64,000 nucleotides of DNA. Source: Pyrinomonadaceae bacterium. Lineage in GTDB: Bacteria; Acidobacteriota; Blastocatellia; Pyrinomonadales; Pyrinomonadaceae. Location of the stretch: NCBI GenBank assembly GCA_028284415.1, contig JANQRU010000001.1, positions 744,001 to 808,000 on the forward strand, read 5' to 3'. Position 1 is the stretch's first letter; the number at the start of each line of letters is the position of its first letter. The position numbers and the translations under genes were made by a program. A model generated the notes under the pieces. It saw only the letters and a list, made by a program, of their open reading frames with translations, made no database searches and was not told where the DNA came from. Shown in pieces: positions 53,632 through 63,703 of the stretch.

Positions 53632-53951
53632 TTTTTATTCAAATTTTAGTTAAATATTGAAGAAGTTTTCCTTTATTTTAGGAACAAAATACCATCTTAT
53701 TCTTTAGCTTTTTTGTAAACTATTAAAAAAAAGCTAGTTTTTTCATAAAATAAGTTCAAATTACGTAAGAATTATGGTATAAAAATAGAGACCAAAATAA
53801 AGCAGTTTTGATTTTTACACAGTCAACCTAAAATAGCCGTAAATTTTTGAATTTATTACTACTTTTTGTTGACATTGTGCTATATTTCGTGTAAAAGTTT
53901 CAAGAGGTTATATTTTGAAATAATAGATCTATCACGATACAGAGGAGAAAT
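53632..53951. other. 320-bp divergent intergenic region
   Basis: AT-rich gap between the M14 gene (minus) and the FecR-like gene (plus). I see no open frame with gene character and no tRNA or repeat. It should hold promoters for both directions; the only convincing one is at 53870-53898. A Shine-Dalgarno GAGGAGA precedes the ATG at 53952. Confidence 0.6.
53870..53898 (+). promoter_or_regulatory. promoter of the FecR-like gene pair
   Basis: TTGACA (53870-53875), a 17-bp spacer and TAAAAG (53893-53898). The leader would be about 47 nt and contains a GAGGAGA ribosome site. Confidence 0.6.
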
Positions 53952-54662
53952 ATGAACAGCAAAACATGGAAAAACAAAGCACTGTCGTTGTGCTTAGTAA
54001 TTGCTACGATAACAACATACTCAATGGTTGCTCTTGCAAACCCAAATAAAGTTGTTGGAGAAATTTTGGTTTCTGACACTACTTCTTCCGTCAAAGTTAA
54101 TGGGGAAGCTGCTCGAAACGGACACTCAATTTTTTCTTCCAGCACAATTGTCACACCTAAAAATACTGATGCTGTAATTAATCTCGGTAAAGTCGGAAAA
54201 GTAAAATTAAATTCTAATTCTACCGTTAAGCTTTCATTTGATTCAGAAAAATTGAACAGCACATTAGTTGATGGGAAATTAACTGTAATGAGCTCAAATT
54301 CAGATGCAGTAATTAACATTGGAAACACAAGTAAAATCAAGCTCGCACCAAAAACTGCTATTTCGATATCTTTTGATGGCGAAAAAATATCAGGTGAATT
54401 ACTTGCAGGCGAAGTTACAACTATCGCCACATCAAAAACAATCAACCTGAAAACACTTAATGGCAATATTTCCAAATTAAATACTGGTGATACAGTCAAA
54501 GCCACACAAGATGATGATGATGACGATGATGGCGGAAATGCTTGGCTTTTGTGGGTTCTAGTGTTCGGTGGGGCTGCTGCAGGTATCATAATCGCAGCGA
54601 CAACCGATAACAACAGAGTCGCACTAGGTGGCGGAACTACTGTTATTAGCCCACGCAACTAA
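53952..54662 (+). CDS. FecR-like surface protein with a C-terminal anchor, copy 1
   Basis: 236 residues with a signal peptide (about 1-30). Between 40 and 185 are repeated beta modules; DAVINLGKVGKVKLNSNSTVKLSF and DAVINIGNTSKIKLAPKTAISISF are clearly an internal duplication. Then a run of seven aspartates, a hydrophobic segment (WLLWVLVFGGAAAGIIIAATT) and the tail LGGGTTVISPRN. The FecR-domain assignment is by pattern only. Related to the next gene. The long minus-strand frame over this gene (53900-54658) is a shadow. Confidence 0.8.
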   Translation: MNSKTWKNKALSLCLVIATITTYSMVALANPNKVVGEILVSDTTSSVKVNGEAARNGHSIFSSSTIVTPKNTDAVINLGKVGKVKLNSNSTVKLSFDSEKLNSTLVDGKLTVMSSNSDAVINIGNTSKIKLAPKTAISISFDGEKISGELLAGEVTTIATSKTINLKTLNGNISKLNTGDTVKATQDDDDDDDGGNAWLLWVLVFGGAAAGIIIAATTDNNRVALGGGTTVISPRN

Positions 54663-54711
54663 TATCAACTATCAAATACCAGTATTTATACTTAGGAGGA
54701 TATATAATCAA

Positions 54712-55446
54712 ATGCTCGGCAAAAATATATTACATAAAATTACTACATCAATCACATTGTTTGCTGTGATGCTCGTTTATACGTCGGTATCGTTTGCAGC
54801 TCTAGGTGATACGGCTCAGATTACGGTTACAGGTCAAGTAACCGTAAATGGACAAAAAGCGGTTTCAAACTCAACTATAGTTTCTGGAAGTACCATCACA
54901 ACTGGAACAAATTCAAAAGCTAATATAAGTCTTGGCACAAAAGGTAAAGTTGAATTGCTACCCGAAACATCAATAACGTTGAAGTTTTCAGAAAATAGTG
55001 TTATCGCTATGATTACTTCGGGTAAAGTACGCGTAATGAATTCTGCAGGAATATCAACAACAGTAACATCAAAAAGTGCAACAGTTGTTGGGGATACTGG
55101 ACAAGCTAATTCATTCTCAGTAGATGTTGGTTGTGGAGATACTGCAAAATGTGCACAAACTTATGTTGAAACTACTACAGGCTTGGTAACACTAAGAAGC
55201 GGAAGCACAATCAAGCAAGTAGCAGCAGGAACAGATGCTTCTGCTGGAACATCACAAACAGGGTGCAAACCTTGCTATAGACCAGGATCCGCACCACCTA
55301 CACCAGTTGCTGGCATTGGTGGTGGGGCTCTAGCTGCAATCCTTATTGCAGCTGCCGGTGCCGGAGTTGCAGCTTTCTTGTTGAGTACAGAAAACGAAGT
55401 TGAACAAAATGGTGGTGGGGTTGTAATTAGCCCAGTAACACCATAA
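54712..55446 (+). CDS. FecR-like surface protein with a C-terminal anchor, copy 2
   Basis: 244 residues from ATG 54712, preceded by AGGAGGA at 54694-54700. An earlier frame start at 54628 would overlap the previous gene. Signal peptide to about 33 (VYTSVSFAA). A module KANISLGTKGKVELLPETSITLKF parallels the repeats of copy 1. It has a CGDTAKC pair and a CKPC pair that copy 1 lacks, then a G/A-rich hydrophobic segment (GGGALAAILIAAAGAGVAAFLL) and the tail NGGGVVISPVTP. It lies 49 bp after copy 1, so the two are probably cotranscribed. Confidence 0.8.
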   Translation: MLGKNILHKITTSITLFAVMLVYTSVSFAALGDTAQITVTGQVTVNGQKAVSNSTIVSGSTITTGTNSKANISLGTKGKVELLPETSITLKFSENSVIAMITSGKVRVMNSAGISTTVTSKSATVVGDTGQANSFSVDVGCGDTAKCAQTYVETTTGLVTLRSGSTIKQVAAGTDASAGTSQTGCKPCYRPGSAPPTPVAGIGGGALAAILIAAAGAGVAAFLLSTENEVEQNGGGVVISPVTP

Positions 55447-55472
55447 ATAATCAGTAAATTCAGATACACAAA

Positions 55473-55508
55473 AGCGGGTTATACTTTATTTAATAAGTAT
55501 AACCCGCT
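55473..55508. terminator. inverted repeat between the FecR-like gene and ugd
   Basis: AGCGGGTTATACTT (55473-55486) pairs perfectly with AAGTATAACCCGCT (55495-55508), loop 8. There is no U-tract on the plus strand and only four T on the minus, so a terminator is likely but not certain; an operator is the alternative. Confidence 0.55.
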
Positions 55509-55582
55509 AAGTTACGCCATAGATTGTTAAAAGTTTCACAATCTAAATTATTCAAATATTATTTACTTTAATTTTTTACATT

Positions 55583-56881
55583 ATGCATATAGCAGTTATA
55601 GGAACAGGATACGTTGGTTTGGTAACAGGTGCTTGCTTCGCTGAATTCGGAGTCGAAGTAACCTGTGTAGATGTTGATGAAAACAAAATAAATGGTTTAA
55701 ATAATGGGGTAATTCCTATATATGAACCAGGATTAGACAAAATAGTTGATAAAAATATCAAGGCTGATCGATTACACTTTACAACTGATATTAAATCTGC
55801 GGTCGAACAGGCTTTAGTGGTATTTTTAGCTGTTGGAACACCTCCGAAAGAAGACGGCTCTCCAGATATGAGTTTTTATGAACAAGCGGCTAAAGATGTT
55901 GCAGAAGCAATGAACGGTTACAAAGTTCTTGTGACCAAGTCAACTGTACCAGTTGGAACTGGAAAATGGCTAAGAGATTTTGTAAGCCAAAACCTTAAAA
56001 CCGACACCAATTTTGGAGTGGCTTCAAACCCAGAATTTTTGAGAGAGGGGGCGGCGATTGAAGACTTTATGCGTCCTAACAGAGTTGTAATTGGGAGTAA
56101 TGAAGAAGATGCAATTGCAATCATGAAGGACTTGTATCGACCTTTATACTTGATAGAGACCCCAATTGTAATTACCTCTTTAGAAGCTGCTGAATTAATC
56201 AAGTATGCAGCAAATGCTTTCTTAGCCACTAAAATTACTTTTATTAATGAAGTCGCTAATTTATGTGATGCGATAGGTTGTGATGTCCATGATGTAGCAC
56301 GCGGAATCGGAATGGATAATAGAATTGGTAGAAAATTCTTGCATCCGGGACCCGGATATGGAGGTTCATGTTTTCCCAAAGACACTAGAGCTTTAACAAC
56401 CGTTGCAGATCAGTTTGGTGTTGAAACAAGAATAGTTGACGCAGTAATTGAAGCTAATGAATTTCAACGTCTAGCCATGGTTCCAAAGATTCAAAAGTTA
56501 GTTGGGGATTTGAATGGTAAGCAAATTGGGGTTTTAGGATTATCATTCAAACCTGAAACTGATGATATGAGAGAATCACCTGCCACTGACATAATCAAAG
56601 AAATGCAGGCTCAAGGGGCTTCGATAAAAGCTTTTGATCCAGTAGCTATGGATGAAGCAAAACATAGTCTTCCTGATATTGAATATGCTGAAAACGAATA
56701 CGATGCGATTAAAGATGCTGACGCTTTAGTCATAATAACTGAATGGAATCAGTTTAGAGCTTTAGATATGAAGGAGGTCAAGAAGCTTCTTAAGTCACCC
56801 AAAGTTGCTGACTTACGTAACATATATGAACCTGAGGATATGCAAAAACTGGGATTTGAATATGTAGGAGTTGGAAGATAA
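55583..56881 (+). CDS. ugd: UDP-glucose 6-dehydrogenase
   Basis: 432 residues. NAD-dependent oxidation of UDP-glucose to UDP-glucuronate. N-terminal Rossmann GTGYVGLVTGACFAEFG, the middle region with STVPVGTGKW and NPEFLREG, the catalytic cysteine in GYGGSCFPKDTRAL and the C-terminal second Rossmann domain (GLSFKPETDDMRESPA). Length is typical (about 430-440). The epimerase that follows 94 bp later can use its product. Confidence 0.95.
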   Translation: MHIAVIGTGYVGLVTGACFAEFGVEVTCVDVDENKINGLNNGVIPIYEPGLDKIVDKNIKADRLHFTTDIKSAVEQALVVFLAVGTPPKEDGSPDMSFYEQAAKDVAEAMNGYKVLVTKSTVPVGTGKWLRDFVSQNLKTDTNFGVASNPEFLREGAAIEDFMRPNRVVIGSNEEDAIAIMKDLYRPLYLIETPIVITSLEAAELIKYAANAFLATKITFINEVANLCDAIGCDVHDVARGIGMDNRIGRKFLHPGPGYGGSCFPKDTRALTTVADQFGVETRIVDAVIEANEFQRLAMVPKIQKLVGDLNGKQIGVLGLSFKPETDDMRESPATDIIKEMQAQGASIKAFDPVAMDEAKHSLPDIEYAENEYDAIKDADALVIITEWNQFRALDMKEVKKLLKSPKVADLRNIYEPEDMQKLGFEYVGVGR

Positions 56882-56975
56882 AAGTTATTCAATTTTTATA
56901 AAGGGTAAGTTGTAAATAGTTTTGAAATTCACTATTATTTCAACTTACTTTTTTCATTTTATTCTTACAAAAATT

Positions 56976-57932
56976 ATGGCATTAACATCAAAAGTTTTAG
57001 TAACTGGTGGCGCAGGATTTATTGGTTCAAATCTTGCTGAGGAATTAATTAATCAAGGAGCGAAAGTAACAATTATCGACAATTTAGTCACTGGCTTTCG
57101 TGAAAATCTGGAAGAAATTGCAGGTGTTTTTGATTTCGTTGAAGGAGATTTGAACGATGAAAAAAGCCTTGAGAAAGCATTAGATAATGTTGAAATAGTA
57201 TTTCACCAAGCTGCACTACCAAGCGTTCCCCGCTCAGTTGATAATCCGGCAGAAACACATGAAGCATGTGTAAATGGAACTTTCAACCTTTTACTTAAAG
57301 CTAGAGAAAAAAATGTTAGAAGATTTATATATGCAGCTTCAAGTTCAGCTTATGGGAATCAAAAAACGTTGCCTAAGGTAGAAGCCATGCGACCAGAACC
57401 TTTATCTCCATATGCCGCCGCTAAACTAATGGGTGAGCATTATTGCTCAGTCTTTAATGAAGTTTATGGTATGGAAACGATTTCGTTACGATATTTTAAT
57501 GTTTTTGGACCACGACAAAACCCCTCATCTTTTTATTCAGGAGTTATTTCAAGATTTATTGATGCACTGATGGGTGGAAAAACACCAGTAATTTTTGGAG
57601 ATGGCGAACAGTCCAGAGATTTTACATATGTCGCCAATATTGTTGGTGCAAATGTAAAAGCAGCTCAAACCAATAAAGGTTTTGGCGAAGTGATGAATAC
57701 AGCGAACGGCGAAAGAATTACCTTGAATGAACTTTTGGAAACCTTAAAAAAAATCACTGGAAAAAAAGATGTAGAAGCAGAATACCGAGAAGAGAGAAAA
57801 GGTGATGTAAAACACTCTCAAGCCGATGTAACAAAAGCAAAAGAAATTTATGGTTATGAAAAACTAGTTGATTTGGAAGAAGGTTTACAAAAGACTATTG
57901 ACTGGTGGAAGCAAAGCCGATTTGCAAAATAG
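56976..57932 (+). CDS. NAD-dependent epimerase/dehydratase (extended SDR, UDP-sugar epimerase)
   Basis: 318 residues from ATG 56976 (MALTSKVLVTGGAGFIG); an 18-codon upstream extension has no ribosome site and is rejected. NAD-binding TGGAGFIG (10-17), the SSSAYG serine and YAAAK (Y-x3-K) of the catalytic triad, RYFNVFGPRQNP for sugar nucleotide binding. The WbpP/Gne-like length and the DSRNPSS-type sequence suit UDP-glucose/UDP-GlcNAc or UDP-glucuronate 4-epimerase; the substrate is not certain. With ugd it points to surface-polysaccharide synthesis. Confidence 0.9.
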   Translation: MALTSKVLVTGGAGFIGSNLAEELINQGAKVTIIDNLVTGFRENLEEIAGVFDFVEGDLNDEKSLEKALDNVEIVFHQAALPSVPRSVDNPAETHEACVNGTFNLLLKAREKNVRRFIYAASSSAYGNQKTLPKVEAMRPEPLSPYAAAKLMGEHYCSVFNEVYGMETISLRYFNVFGPRQNPSSFYSGVISRFIDALMGGKTPVIFGDGEQSRDFTYVANIVGANVKAAQTNKGFGEVMNTANGERITLNELLETLKKITGKKDVEAEYREERKGDVKHSQADVTKAKEIYGYEKLVDLEEGLQKTIDWWKQSRFAK

Positions 57933-57955
57933 CTTCATATAGAAAAGTTAAAAAA

Positions 57956-57993
57956 GGTCGGGTGTTAGAACACATAACATCCGACCTTTTTTT
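57956..57993. terminator. bidirectional terminator
   Basis: GGTCGGGTGTT (57956-57966) pairs with AACATCCGACC (57976-57986), one G:U, followed by seven T on the plus strand and preceded by five A that serve as a T-run on the minus strand. It serves the epimerase gene and the convergent M28 gene, whose stop overlaps it. Confidence 0.85.
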
Positions 57994-59593
57994 ATGGATT
58001 GATAGTTGAAGCTGGCATTTGCTCTTTGGAAAGTCTTGGAAGTAGGTCATCCCTCATAGCTAAATAATAAACAGCAGTTGCAACAATCGCGGCAGATGCT
58101 TTTACATCGTCTTCCACAATTCTCTCGTAAGTATCAAGATTTGTATGCCAAGTGTGTGTAAAGTATTCAATCGGGTCTAAAATAGTGCCAATTCCAGGCA
58201 ATCCAGCTTGATTAAATGAAGTGTGGTCAGAACCTCCAAGCCTTCTGCTCGCAGTATTACTAACTCCAACGAAATTCAAATCTGACAAAGAGGAAGTTGC
58301 ATTTCCTAACATCTTAGCTGCTTCGGCAGGACCAAATACCGATAGACCTCTGACTCTTCCAGTACCTGAATCAACGTTGAAATATCCTCCAAATTTTGAA
58401 TAAGCAGGCTTTGGATTTTCAAATGAACCAAAATGTTTTGCTACATAAGCTCTTGATCCTAAAAGCCCCTGTTCTTCTCCTGACCAAAGTGCAACTCGAA
58501 TTGTCCGTTTTGGTTTAACACCAATAGCTTTAATGATTCTTGCTGCTTCCATCATCACTGCACAACCAACACCATTATCAGTAGCTCCAGTAGCTGAATG
58601 CCATGCATCTAGGTGACCACCCAACATAATTACTTCGTCCGGCTTTTCGGTTCCCGTGATTTCACCAATTGTGTTATATGAAGTTTTGCCTTCAGGATAA
58701 ATACTGTTTTGGATATTGAATTCAAGCTCAACCTTATTACCATTATCCAAAAGTCTCCAAATACGTCCATAGTCTTCATTACGCATCACAACAGTTGGAA
58801 CTGTTGTGGTTGAATCAAAAGAACGGTTAGAAAATGCCCTAATTTGACCGTGCCTGCGACCTGCATCATTAATTCTTACTAACACACCATTATCAAGCAT
58901 AAACTTATCAATGCGAGCTAGAGCTTCTCTAAAAGTGAAACGTTGTCTTGGTCTCGGTCTTGGAGTGGTTTTCGGTGCGGGACCAATTTCTCTTGGCTTT
59001 AAGGTCTTTTTCAAAGCATCTGTATCCCTTCGTTTAGGAGGAGTATTGAGGTTAACTCCCTTAGCCCTTGGATTAGGGCGATTTACAAGGACAATTTTCC
59101 CTTTGATTTTATCTTTAATTCCATTTAAAAACTGATTTAATCCAGCTTGAGTTTGAATTTGAGGAGTAAGAGTAATTTGTACAGCTTCTCCTTTAACTGT
59201 TCCTTTTGTACTAGGTGTCCAAGCCAGAACTTCAAAGACTAGGGAGTCTTTTACTGGAGAGATGAGAAAACCTGAAGCCTTGTCATTCTCCCAACCAACA
59301 TTTCCCCAATCCCATGGATCCATATAAGTTTTGTCAAAGCCCCATTCGTCCATTTGCTTCATAGCCCATTTTCCTGCTTTTTCCAGCTTTGGTGAACCGG
59401 TAAGTCTTGGACCATAAACATCAGTAAAATGGTGAAGCGTTTTCATAATCTGCGAATTATTCATTGCCTCATTACGGATTTTTTTTAAGATGTCTTCTTT
59501 TGTTTCAGGACCTTGTGCAAAAACTGTTGGTGTTAATTGCAAAAACATCCCCAAAACCAGCAAAATTACTGAAACTCTTTTGAATTTAATCAT
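57992..59593 (-). CDS. secreted M28-family aminopeptidase
   Basis: 533 residues with a signal peptide ([10 protein letters not shown]). The middle part (about 120-280) resembles a protease-associated (PA) insertion. Zinc-binding motifs of M28: [21 protein letters not shown] (about 325-345), [16 protein letters not shown] and [11 protein letters not shown]. It should cut amino acids from the N-terminus of peptides outside the cytoplasm. An unusual stretch around 195-225 ([26 protein letters not shown]) is basic and proline-rich. The gene follows mtnA by 20 bp. Confidence 0.92.
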   Translation of the reverse strand: MIKFKRVSVILLVLGMFLQLTPTVFAQGPETKEDILKKIRNEAMNNSQIMKTLHHFTDVYGPRLTGSPKLEKAGKWAMKQMDEWGFDKTYMDPWDWGNVGWENDKASGFLISPVKDSLVFEVLAWTPSTKGTVKGEAVQITLTPQIQTQAGLNQFLNGIKDKIKGKIVLVNRPNPRAKGVNLNTPPKRRDTDALKKTLKPREIGPAPKTTPRPRPRQRFTFREALARIDKFMLDNGVLVRINDAGRRHGQIRAFSNRSFDSTTTVPTVVMRNEDYGRIWRLLDNGNKVELEFNIQNSIYPEGKTSYNTIGEITGTEKPDEVIMLGGHLDAWHSATGATDNGVGCAVMMEAARIIKAIGVKPKRTIRVALWSGEEQGLLGSRAYVAKHFGSFENPKPAYSKFGGYFNVDSGTGRVRGLSVFGPAEAAKMLGNATSSLSDLNFVGVSNTASRRLGGSDHTSFNQAGLPGIGTILDPIEYFTHTWHTNLDTYERIVEDDVKASAAIVATAVYYLAMRDDLLPRLSKEQMPASTINP

Positions 59594-59613
59594 AATTTTT
59601 TCCTGCTTTTTTA

Positions 59614-60672
59614 TTAAGTGTCTTCTCGCATTTTACGCAGACTTTCAGTATAAGGTTTCCTTGCCACCCCTTTTTCGGTAATGATTGCATCAACAATTTC
59701 GTTTGGTGTTACATCAAATGCAAAATTGCCTACATCAATCCCCTCTGGTGCAAGTTGGATATCCTGGACATGTGTTACTTCTCGAACATCCCTTTCTTCA
59801 ATCGGAATATCATCACCGGTCGTACAATCAAAATCAACAGTTGACATTGGTGCGGCTACGTAAAAAGGAATGCCGTGTTGCTTAGCTAATACAGCGACCA
59901 TGTACGTCCCAATTTTGTTTGCCACATCGCCATTCGCAGCAATTCTATCTGAACCAACTACGATGGCTTGAATCATTCCTTTTTTCATCACATGACCACT
60001 TTGATTATCAGTGATTAAAGTTACAGGAATCTCATCTTGCAATAATTCCCAAGCTGTCAGCCTTGCACCTTGCAAATAAGGGCGAGTTTCATCGGCAAAA
60101 ACACGTACGTTTTTACCCTGATCCACAGCTCCGCGAATTACTCCTAAAGCTGTTCCCCAAACCCCGCCTGTTGCTAAAGCACCTGCATTACAATGAGTCA
60201 AAACATTTGAATCATTTTCTAATAATTCTCCGCCAAATTGTGCGATCAATCTTTGTGCCTCGATATCTTCTTCATGTATTACTTTCGATTCATCAATCAA
60301 AATTTGTTTGATTTCGCTAACCGATTTCCCTTCTTCTTTTGCCTTAGCAAAAACTCTCTTCATACGATCAATTGCCCAAAAAAGATTGATCGCCGTTGGG
60401 CGGGTTTTTGCTAAAACTTCGCAGATATAATCGAGTTCTTCTTCTAAATCATCAACATTTGTTCCAACAAAATTTTTGGCTCCGATGGCAATTCCGTATG
60501 CACACGAAACTCCGATTGCAGGTGCACCACGAACAACCATATCCCGAATCCCATCAGCAACATCGTTGTATGTTTTTAATTCAAGCCATTTTTCTTCTGT
60601 TGGAAGAAGGCGCTGATCCAACATCAAAACGCAGTCATCCATCCATTTAACAGGTATAATTCCTTTGTCCAT
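59614..60672 (-). CDS. mtnA: methylthioribose-1-phosphate isomerase
   Basis: 352 residues. Converts 5-methylthioribose 1-phosphate to methylthioribulose 1-phosphate in methionine salvage. Diagnostic blocks: VRGAPAIGVSCAYG, NAGALATGG around catalytic C161, DETRPYLQGARLTAWEL and GSDRIAANGDVANKIGTY with D242. Length is standard (about 345-355). None of the other methionine-salvage genes is nearby. It may equally act on 5-deoxyribose-type phosphates, as this family can. Confidence 0.95.
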   Translation of the reverse strand: MDKGIIPVKWMDDCVLMLDQRLLPTEEKWLELKTYNDVADGIRDMVVRGAPAIGVSCAYGIAIGAKNFVGTNVDDLEEELDYICEVLAKTRPTAINLFWAIDRMKRVFAKAKEEGKSVSEIKQILIDESKVIHEEDIEAQRLIAQFGGELLENDSNVLTHCNAGALATGGVWGTALGVIRGAVDQGKNVRVFADETRPYLQGARLTAWELLQDEIPVTLITDNQSGHVMKKGMIQAIVVGSDRIAANGDVANKIGTYMVAVLAKQHGIPFYVAAPMSTVDFDCTTGDDIPIEERDVREVTHVQDIQLAPEGIDVGNFAFDVTPNEIVDAIITEKGVARKPYTESLRKMREDT

Positions 60673-60788
60673 TAATTTTCCTCGTGTAAAAATAAGATTT
60701 TGAATTCGGTAAAATAATAACTCAAATTATTTTCAAAACATAACTCGGTATTTTTATTTTCAAGGAATGCTTTTCAGAACATATATTT

Positions 60789-61331
60789 ATGTATAAAAAA
60801 TTTTTAAGTAATCAAGTTATTATAAAAGTTGGTGATATTACAAAAGAAAAAACTGACGCAATTGTTAATGCTGCAAATTCAACCTTGCTCGGTGGGGGAG
60901 GTGTAGATGGTGCGATTCATCGCGTTGGCGGAAAAGATATTCTAGAAGAATGTAAAAAAATTCGAGAATCTGATTATCCTAATGGATTACCAACTGGAAA
61001 AGCTGTAATTACTTCCGGTGGCAAATTACTTGCGAAATATGTAATTCATACGGTTGGTCCGATATATGGACAGGAAAATGGCAAAGAGGCAGACTTACTC
61101 TTTGAAGCTTATATAAATTGTTTAACTTTAGCAGTTGATAATGATTTAGAAGGCATTTCTTTCCCTTCGATTTCAACCGGAGCTTTTTACTACCCAAAAC
61201 ACAAAGCCGCAGAAATTTCTTCTTTAGCAATTAAAGACTTTCTTCAAAAAAACACTTCACTTAAAGTCATAAATTTAGTATTCTTTTCCGATTCCGATGC
61301 TAAAATGTTTCTAAAACATAATGCATTTTAA
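60789..61331 (+). CDS. macrodomain protein (ADP-ribose hydrolase / O-acetyl-ADP-ribose deacetylase-like)
   Basis: 180 residues, a single macrodomain. GDITKEKTDAIVNAANSTLLGGGGVDGAIH (15-44) holds the ADP-ribose-binding N30 and the catalytic loop with D40, and ISTGAFYYPKHKAA is the second phosphate loop. This is the YmdB/MacroD type. It removes acetyl or ADP-ribosyl groups from ADP-ribose derivatives. It is divergent from mtnA. Confidence 0.94.
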   Translation: MYKKFLSNQVIIKVGDITKEKTDAIVNAANSTLLGGGGVDGAIHRVGGKDILEECKKIRESDYPNGLPTGKAVITSGGKLLAKYVIHTVGPIYGQENGKEADLLFEAYINCLTLAVDNDLEGISFPSISTGAFYYPKHKAAEISSLAIKDFLQKNTSLKVINLVFFSDSDAKMFLKHNAF

Positions 61332-61453
61332 TTTTATTGTTTCAGAGTTAGTCAAATTGTTAATAAATTGATTTGATACTTAGTGGTCAATGTTTTATAT
61401 TGCAAAATACTACCTACTATTATTCTTGCTTAAAAATCGGGCAAAATTTTATT

Positions 61454-63661
61454 ATGAAGGAGATAACCAACCAACCATATATTGATATGCAAACAGCAGT
61501 TAGTTTACAGTCCGAACAAAGTTTTAGAGAAAACTTTGGGTTTAGACTTAGCATTCCGCAAAACCTTCAATTTTTAGAAAAATTATCTTGGAATTTTTAT
61601 TGGTCTTGGAGTAAAGAAGGAACACAGTTGTTTCGTGACCTAGATTCGAGACTTTGGGAAAAATGCGAACAAAACCCCAGACAATTATTACGTAAAACTT
61701 CCGAACTCCGTTTGTGGCAAAAAGCAAATGAAGAAGATTATGTTTTAAGGCTCAATAATTTTGAAAAAGAATTTAATGAATATATGAGCCAAGAGCCTAA
61801 TAAATTTGGCAAGATAACACAAAAAAATCCTGTTGCTTATTTTTGTGCAGAATACGGAATTCACAATTCCCTTCCAATTTATTCTGGCGGTTTGGGAATT
61901 CTTGCAGGTGACCATCTTAAATCTGCGAGCGATATGAATGTACCTCTTGTGTCCATTGGTTTGATGTACAGATTTGGGTATTTTCGACAAAATATTGACC
62001 ATGATGGCTACCAAAAAGAATCTTACAGAGATGCTTTTGTTGAAAAATTAGCTCTGCGACCCGTTAATGATGAAAATGGCGAGCGCATCATTATAAGAAT
62101 GCACATTAGAGGGCGTGAAGTGATTGCCCAAGCCTGGCTTGCACAAATTGGGCGAATTTCCCTTTATTTGCTCGATACTAACTTGGAACAAAACGATGAA
62201 ATTGATCGTTTTATCACGGGACATCTGTACGGTGGTGATGAAGAAACCAGAGTTGTTCAAGAAAAACTCTTAGGAATCGGTGGAGTCAGATTGCTCAGAA
62301 AACTCGGCATTGATCCGAGCGTATATCACCTCAATGAAGGACATTCAGCTTTTCTAACGCTGGAATTAGCCAGAGAAATTTTAGAAAAAGACGAGAATTT
62401 AACTTTTAGTGATGTTGCATCAATCGTCAGAAACAAATGTGTGTTCACAACTCATACTCCGGTTGCCGCCGGAAATGATTCATTTTCTCCAGAATTAGTA
62501 GAAAGTTGTTTTGATGAAAATTATATTAATGCTCTAAGACTAGATAAGGATGAATTCTTCTCGCTCGGACGTTCCAATCCAGATGATAAAGATGAATGGT
62601 TCGGAATGACTCCTTTAGCTATAAGACTTTCTCGTTCAGCCAATGGTGTCAGTGAAAAACACGGTGAAGTATCTAGAGAACTTTGGCTTAAGATGTTTCC
62701 AGAGGACACAAAAGTTGAAGATGTTCCAATTACTCATATCACAAATGGCGTTCATCCTTTGACTTGGATTGCTCCAACATTCAAAACGCTTTATGAACAT
62801 CGAATTGATTCAAACTGGCACGAATTATTAAGTGATGGAGAAAAATGGGCGGAGGCGATTGAGAACCTTCCTGATGAAGAAGTCTGGAGAGCACATCAAT
62901 TACTTAAGCAGCTTCTTATTTCGTTTATAAGAGAAAAAACTCACGCTAAAAACATCGGTAGAAAAGAGACTATTCACGAAAATATAAGCACACGCAAATT
63001 ATTTGATAAAGATGTTTTGACAATCGGATTTGCAAGAAGAATTGCAGCTTACAAACGTTGGAATCTATTAATGACAGATTTAGACCGACTTTTGAAAATG
63101 GTTGATGATGATGAGCGTCCGGTTCAGTTTGTTTTTGCTGGTAAAGCCCACCCACAAGATCGAAAAGCTAAGAAAATACTTCAAAACTTAATGAGTATTA
63201 ATCACAAGTCTAACTGGCAAAAACGAGCTGTTTTCATTGAAGACTATGATCAGGAAATAGCCCGTTATCTCGTACAAGGTGTAGATGTCTGGATGAATGT
63301 TCCACGTCGTCCTCTAGAAGCATCAGGAACAAGTGGTCAGAAAGTTGCTATGAATGGCGGTTTGAATTTTTCTATTCTTGATGGCTGGTGGATTGAAGGT
63401 TTTAATAGCGTAAATGGCTTTGCCATAGGTGCTATCGGTACAGATGAAGAAGACAATGATGAAAGCGTAAACGATAAAAAAGATGCAGAATCATTTTACT
63501 CCGTTCTGGAAAACGAAATTATTCCAACTTATTACAGTAAGGATGAGAATGATTTACCAACAAAATGGATCGAACGTATGAAAAATGCACTCGCTACGCT
63601 TACTCCTCAATTCAGTAGTGATAGAATGTTAAAAGACTACATCGAGCAGATTTATTTATAA
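61454..63661 (+). CDS. alpha-glucan (glycogen/maltodextrin) phosphorylase, GT35
   Basis: 735 residues from ATG 61454; a TTG at 61373 opens the same frame but adds 27 poorly conserved residues. It releases glucose 1-phosphate from alpha-1,4-glucans using pyridoxal phosphate. Blocks: VAYFCAEYGIHNSLPIYSGGLGILAGDH, THTPVAAGNDSF, IGFARRIAAYKRWNLL and, for the PLP lysine, EASGTSGQKVAMNGGLNFS. The domain order fits the distant short family (TIGR02094) rather than classical GlgP. It continues the alpha-glucan theme of 19-47 kb but is separate from that cluster. Confidence 0.94.
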   Translation: MKEITNQPYIDMQTAVSLQSEQSFRENFGFRLSIPQNLQFLEKLSWNFYWSWSKEGTQLFRDLDSRLWEKCEQNPRQLLRKTSELRLWQKANEEDYVLRLNNFEKEFNEYMSQEPNKFGKITQKNPVAYFCAEYGIHNSLPIYSGGLGILAGDHLKSASDMNVPLVSIGLMYRFGYFRQNIDHDGYQKESYRDAFVEKLALRPVNDENGERIIIRMHIRGREVIAQAWLAQIGRISLYLLDTNLEQNDEIDRFITGHLYGGDEETRVVQEKLLGIGGVRLLRKLGIDPSVYHLNEGHSAFLTLELAREILEKDENLTFSDVASIVRNKCVFTTHTPVAAGNDSFSPELVESCFDENYINALRLDKDEFFSLGRSNPDDKDEWFGMTPLAIRLSRSANGVSEKHGEVSRELWLKMFPEDTKVEDVPITHITNGVHPLTWIAPTFKTLYEHRIDSNWHELLSDGEKWAEAIENLPDEEVWRAHQLLKQLLISFIREKTHAKNIGRKETIHENISTRKLFDKDVLTIGFARRIAAYKRWNLLMTDLDRLLKMVDDDERPVQFVFAGKAHPQDRKAKKILQNLMSINHKSNWQKRAVFIEDYDQEIARYLVQGVDVWMNVPRRPLEASGTSGQKVAMNGGLNFSILDGWWIEGFNSVNGFAIGAIGTDEEDNDESVNDKKDAESFYSVLENEIIPTYYSKDENDLPTKWIERMKNALATLTPQFSSDRMLKDYIEQIYL

Positions 63662-63703
63662 TCTGCTCATAACTTTTAACATCTATTTTTTATTACAAAA
63701 AAT

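Noticed and set aside
53900-54658. A 252-residue minus-strand frame over the first FecR-like gene
   Set aside because: No ribosome site, hydrophobic low-complexity translation, and the plus-strand gene has a promoter, ribosome site and signal peptide.
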